The position numbers and the translations under genes are program-made. A stretch of 64,000 nucleotides of DNA from Notospermus geniculatus. Taxonomy: Eukaryota; Nemertea; Pilidiophora; Heteronemertea; Lineidae. The notes beneath the pieces were generated by a model. The model saw nothing but the letters and a program-made list of their open reading frames with translations, had not been told where the DNA came from and did no database searches. Within the stretch, counting starts at the first letter, position 1. Each line of letters begins with the position of its first letter. Location: positions 225,764 to 289,763 of the forward strand of contig NMRB01000361.1 in NCBI GenBank assembly GCA_002633025.1. The letters run 5' to 3'. Shown here in pieces: positions 61,101-64,000 of the stretch.

Positions 61101-64000
61101 GGATCATAAGCCGGCGATGGGTCGGGGATTAAACGCACAAGATGAAACAAATCGTCGACGGGCCGCACGACGGTTGGAAAAGTAACGTTCAATCAAGGAT
61201 GATATACTTCCGTTCCGTTTCTGTTTAACTGATCCGCTTTTTATTAAAACCCGCTTGTTTTTATCGCTTTTATTTTGGCGTTTTAAAGTTAAGTGATGAA
61301 GAAGCGACTTAGCTTTGTGTTTTTGAGAAATAATCCCTGACGAAATCTTGGCCAGTTCGAGTTTAAATCATTATGTGACGCGCTCGGATGAGCTGAGGCA
61401 TGGGAAAGTTGCCATGCGCGACTAGCCCTCTTGCCTAATCCTGCCTGGACTCCAAAGTGGTGAAGCGTTTCCCCAATCTGAAGTACGTAGACCCGAGCCT
61501 GACGTATTTTGACGTTGCGTTCACTTCAGCGAATCCCATGAATCCCCAAAACTCGTGAAATCTCGTGGGAACGAGATTGGAGCTTCACCCAAATTTCGTC
61601 GACTTTTTGTGGCAATTTTGCAATCACGACAACATCAGGATAGGTGAGATTTGTTGGTAACATGCCCGAATACTGGCGAAAATACCTGAAGACCACCCAG
61701 AGCGACTCTTGGGCCTTACTTTTTGGGTGCAGGTCAACCAACCAATCTCGAGATCTACTGTTTTTCTAGCGGTACCATGAAGCAGACGACATTTTCATTT
61801 CGATTAAGAAATATTATCAATTCCTAATTGTACAATCATTGGATTACTTGATCTGTCACATACAGCTTACTTGAATTCAATTTAGAGATTAACTTCTTAA
61901 ATCCATAATAAGATTTGACCCTTTGGCCCTTTTTTGTCCGTGGGAGACTTCTTTCAGACCGAAAGGTCAAATGAAGGTCCAAAGCTCCAAATATTGACCC
62001 TTACCGAGAGTTATCAAATAAATTACGGTTGTTCCTATGTAAGTTTGGCCTATCAGTCACATCTTTAATCAGACCGATCACCTGCTATCAGTTAAAGCGG
62101 GATAATCCTAGAAGATTTAATTTGATCTTCGGATTTAAATGTCATCCACTACTCCAACCCTGGCACATGAACTATAATTATTGGTATGTTTTGGTTTTGG
62201 TTTTCTGTTTTGGCGTCAATTTGAGATTAAAAGCTTGTTGACCGTGCACCAACGCCGTCTAGCGGCGGAAGGCAACACTTGACTCCGGCGTAGAGACAGT
62301 GCAGCTTTAACAAAATCATACATTGGCAGGCATGACGGGCACGACAGAGGGTACATGTATATAATGGCAGTACACATGGCAACTGATCAGGCGATATTAG
62401 CTTGTGCTGTGAGGTGTAGCGACACGGAATTTAAGCTTACAGAAAATGAAACCGCAAAAAAATAAAATACAGATATATTTTGAAATTGAAATTGAAAAAA
62501 TTCCCCCGTCTGACACCCGTAAAATTTAAAATTCGAAGTGGAACAACACGGTTAACCAGCGCCAATTAAAGGTTCTTACAGAAACGTATTATGTTTAATT
62601 CAGGAACAGTTGAGAGGGATTGCAAAAACAAACGCGTGTCATCAGCTATTTTAAAATTTCATCAACTCAATGATCACTTTCCATTGATCCAACCGGCACA
62701 CGTTCAAAGCCGACATACGTATAACAACAAAATAAACCCAAATCAACGTTTATGACATTAACAATACGACTAGTTATCTCTCAACAACACCCATTTTGAC
62801 CACGATGGCAGATGAGCACCTCATGCTCCCATAGCAGGGTTTTGGTCTCCCTCCTCTACATACACTCGCACACAAAGTGTGAGTGGATGAAGAGGAGCGA
62901 GGTAAAAACCCCTGCAGTTGGAGGATGATGAGCACCTATACAATTTTACGGTACTGTTCTTACTTTTCAAAACTGTTGGAGTACATATCAAAATGCGTTG
63001 TCTGGTGTTCGTCAAGTGCGTTTTTGTTTAATCTTTCATGTAAATCTAAAATGTGAAATTTTACACATCATTTCGAGGACTATAATGAGATATTTTTGGA
63101 CAAAGACTTGCCTGTCCGCCAGCTGCTGAAAGTGGCAAGCTAATCATTACCAAACCGATTTGTTTTGTGTGTCGTTTGTTTTTTTCGAACATTCGGGGGA
63201 TGATCATCCTAAACTGTGGCATTTCGCAGACGACTTGTCATTGAATCGAAAAATTTTTTTTTGGCTAGGTGTGGAAGGCAAGAGAGAGAATGCCATTGAA
63301 TCGTCAGCGTTAGGCAAAGCCAGGCTTTTGAAAGGGAGCTGCTAAAACAGGGACTTGAAACATCACCAAAGCGAAACGAAACTCCTTGGTTTCCAAAATG
63401 TTGAAAACTACGCAAAGGAAGATCCTAAAAAAGGACCAGAAACACCAACAAAGTGAAACAGAAATACCCCAAAACCCTCGAAAATTTTGAAAACTACGGC
63501 AAAGGAAGTGGTTTCCACTCATGCGAGACAACTCCCGACATCCGAAGGTCAAATCTAATATTGTCAAACGCCACAGGGTGACCTAAACCCATAAATTTGT
63601 TCATCTCTCATTCACAACACTTCCTGAAATCCTCAGCATCTTCAAAACAAATCAGGCCTCATCGACACACGGTCGAATTCCACCGACTGACAACTGCCAC
63701 ATTAAGATAATGGTAATATCTTCCTATTGTTGGAGTTGTCAGCGTCCCGTTTTATCTCTCATCTTTAGCGGCCATTTTCTCATCCACCCCGAGGTGCCTG
63801 TATTTGGCTAAACACAGTAATAATGTCATCGTGAAAGGGACACCGCATCTAGGGAATACCAGCCCGGTTGCTCCATGAACGAATGGAATAGAGATCTGTT
63901 GGCCTACATCCCGTCAAAAACTGCAAAACGCTAAAATCTATAAGTCTCGCGCAACTTTCTGGTGTTCTATCTGATTACTCAATTTAGTGCTGCGCAAGAC
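58196..64000. other. 5' flank of goosecoid
   Basis: No gene recognised. The first few hundred bases are the presumed goosecoid promoter and 5' UTR. A short palindrome (CGCAGACGA...TCGTCTGCG, about 58657-58678) and a duplicated phrase ATACTGGCCTCTCATTGGTC (near 60555 and 60590) are visible. Hairpin family H1 copy 2 is at 62834-62915. The long open frame at 59093-59578 has no recognisable domain and is listed as rejected. Confidence 0.5.
62834..62915. repeat. Hairpin repeat, family H1 copy 2
   Basis: GCAGGGTTTTGGTCTCCCTC on the left folds onto GAGCGAGGTAAAAACCCCTGC on the right, with centre ACTCGCACACAAAGTGTGAG. It matches the hairpin at 2927-3012 in arms and centre. Confidence 0.65.

Overview
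This is eukaryotic (metazoan) DNA. Its genes are split into short exons with GT-AG introns, two homeobox genes are present, there is an intron-less tRNA gene, and the non-coding DNA is full of small foldback/MITE-like elements and SINE fragments. A goosecoid gene, multiple small DNA-transposon relatives and a SINE with a recognisable central motif fit a marine invertebrate bilaterian (lophotrochozoan, hemichordate or cephalochordate-like). The sequence alone does not let me name the species. All gene models were built by eye from splice sites, reading phase and family similarity.

Layout. (1) 1-1.8 kb: intergenic, with an N at 751 and a compositionally odd block after it. (2) 1.8-2.8 kb, + strand: a two-exon divergent homeobox gene whose C-terminal exon may encode a RAMA-like domain. 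(3) 4.3-23.0 kb, + strand: three head-to-tail spermine-synthase-like genes, each built on the same 12-exon plan (61, 118, 100, 51, 68, 179, 164, 90, 112, 89, 110 and 43 nt; 394 aa when complete). Copies 2 and 3 also share upstream and downstream DNA, so they are the younger duplication. Copy 2 lacks exon 7 in this assembly, and a single N marks where it should be. The introns and spacers of this array hold a dense collection of foldback elements and one minisatellite. (4) 23-39.5 kb: no protein gene recognised; a SINE, a tRNA-Glu(CUC), a 25-bp tandem repeat and several hairpin elements. (5) 39.5-58.2 kb, - strand: a complete three-exon goosecoid gene with two introns of about 9 kb each. (6) 58.2-64 kb: the 5' flank of goosecoid, with no gene recognised.

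Functional reading. The spermine-synthase-like proteins have the N-terminal AdoMetDC-like domain, central linker and Rossmann aminopropyltransferase domain in human SMS order. The acidic residue of the GGGDGG motif is replaced by Gly in both copies where it can be read, and copy 1 also has Glu at the position of the catalytic Asp. A clustered, diverging family with altered active-site residues is the best candidate here for an undescribed biochemical activity. Goosecoid is a conserved developmental repressor and looks intact. The two homeobox genes and the SMS-like array share no obvious pathway.
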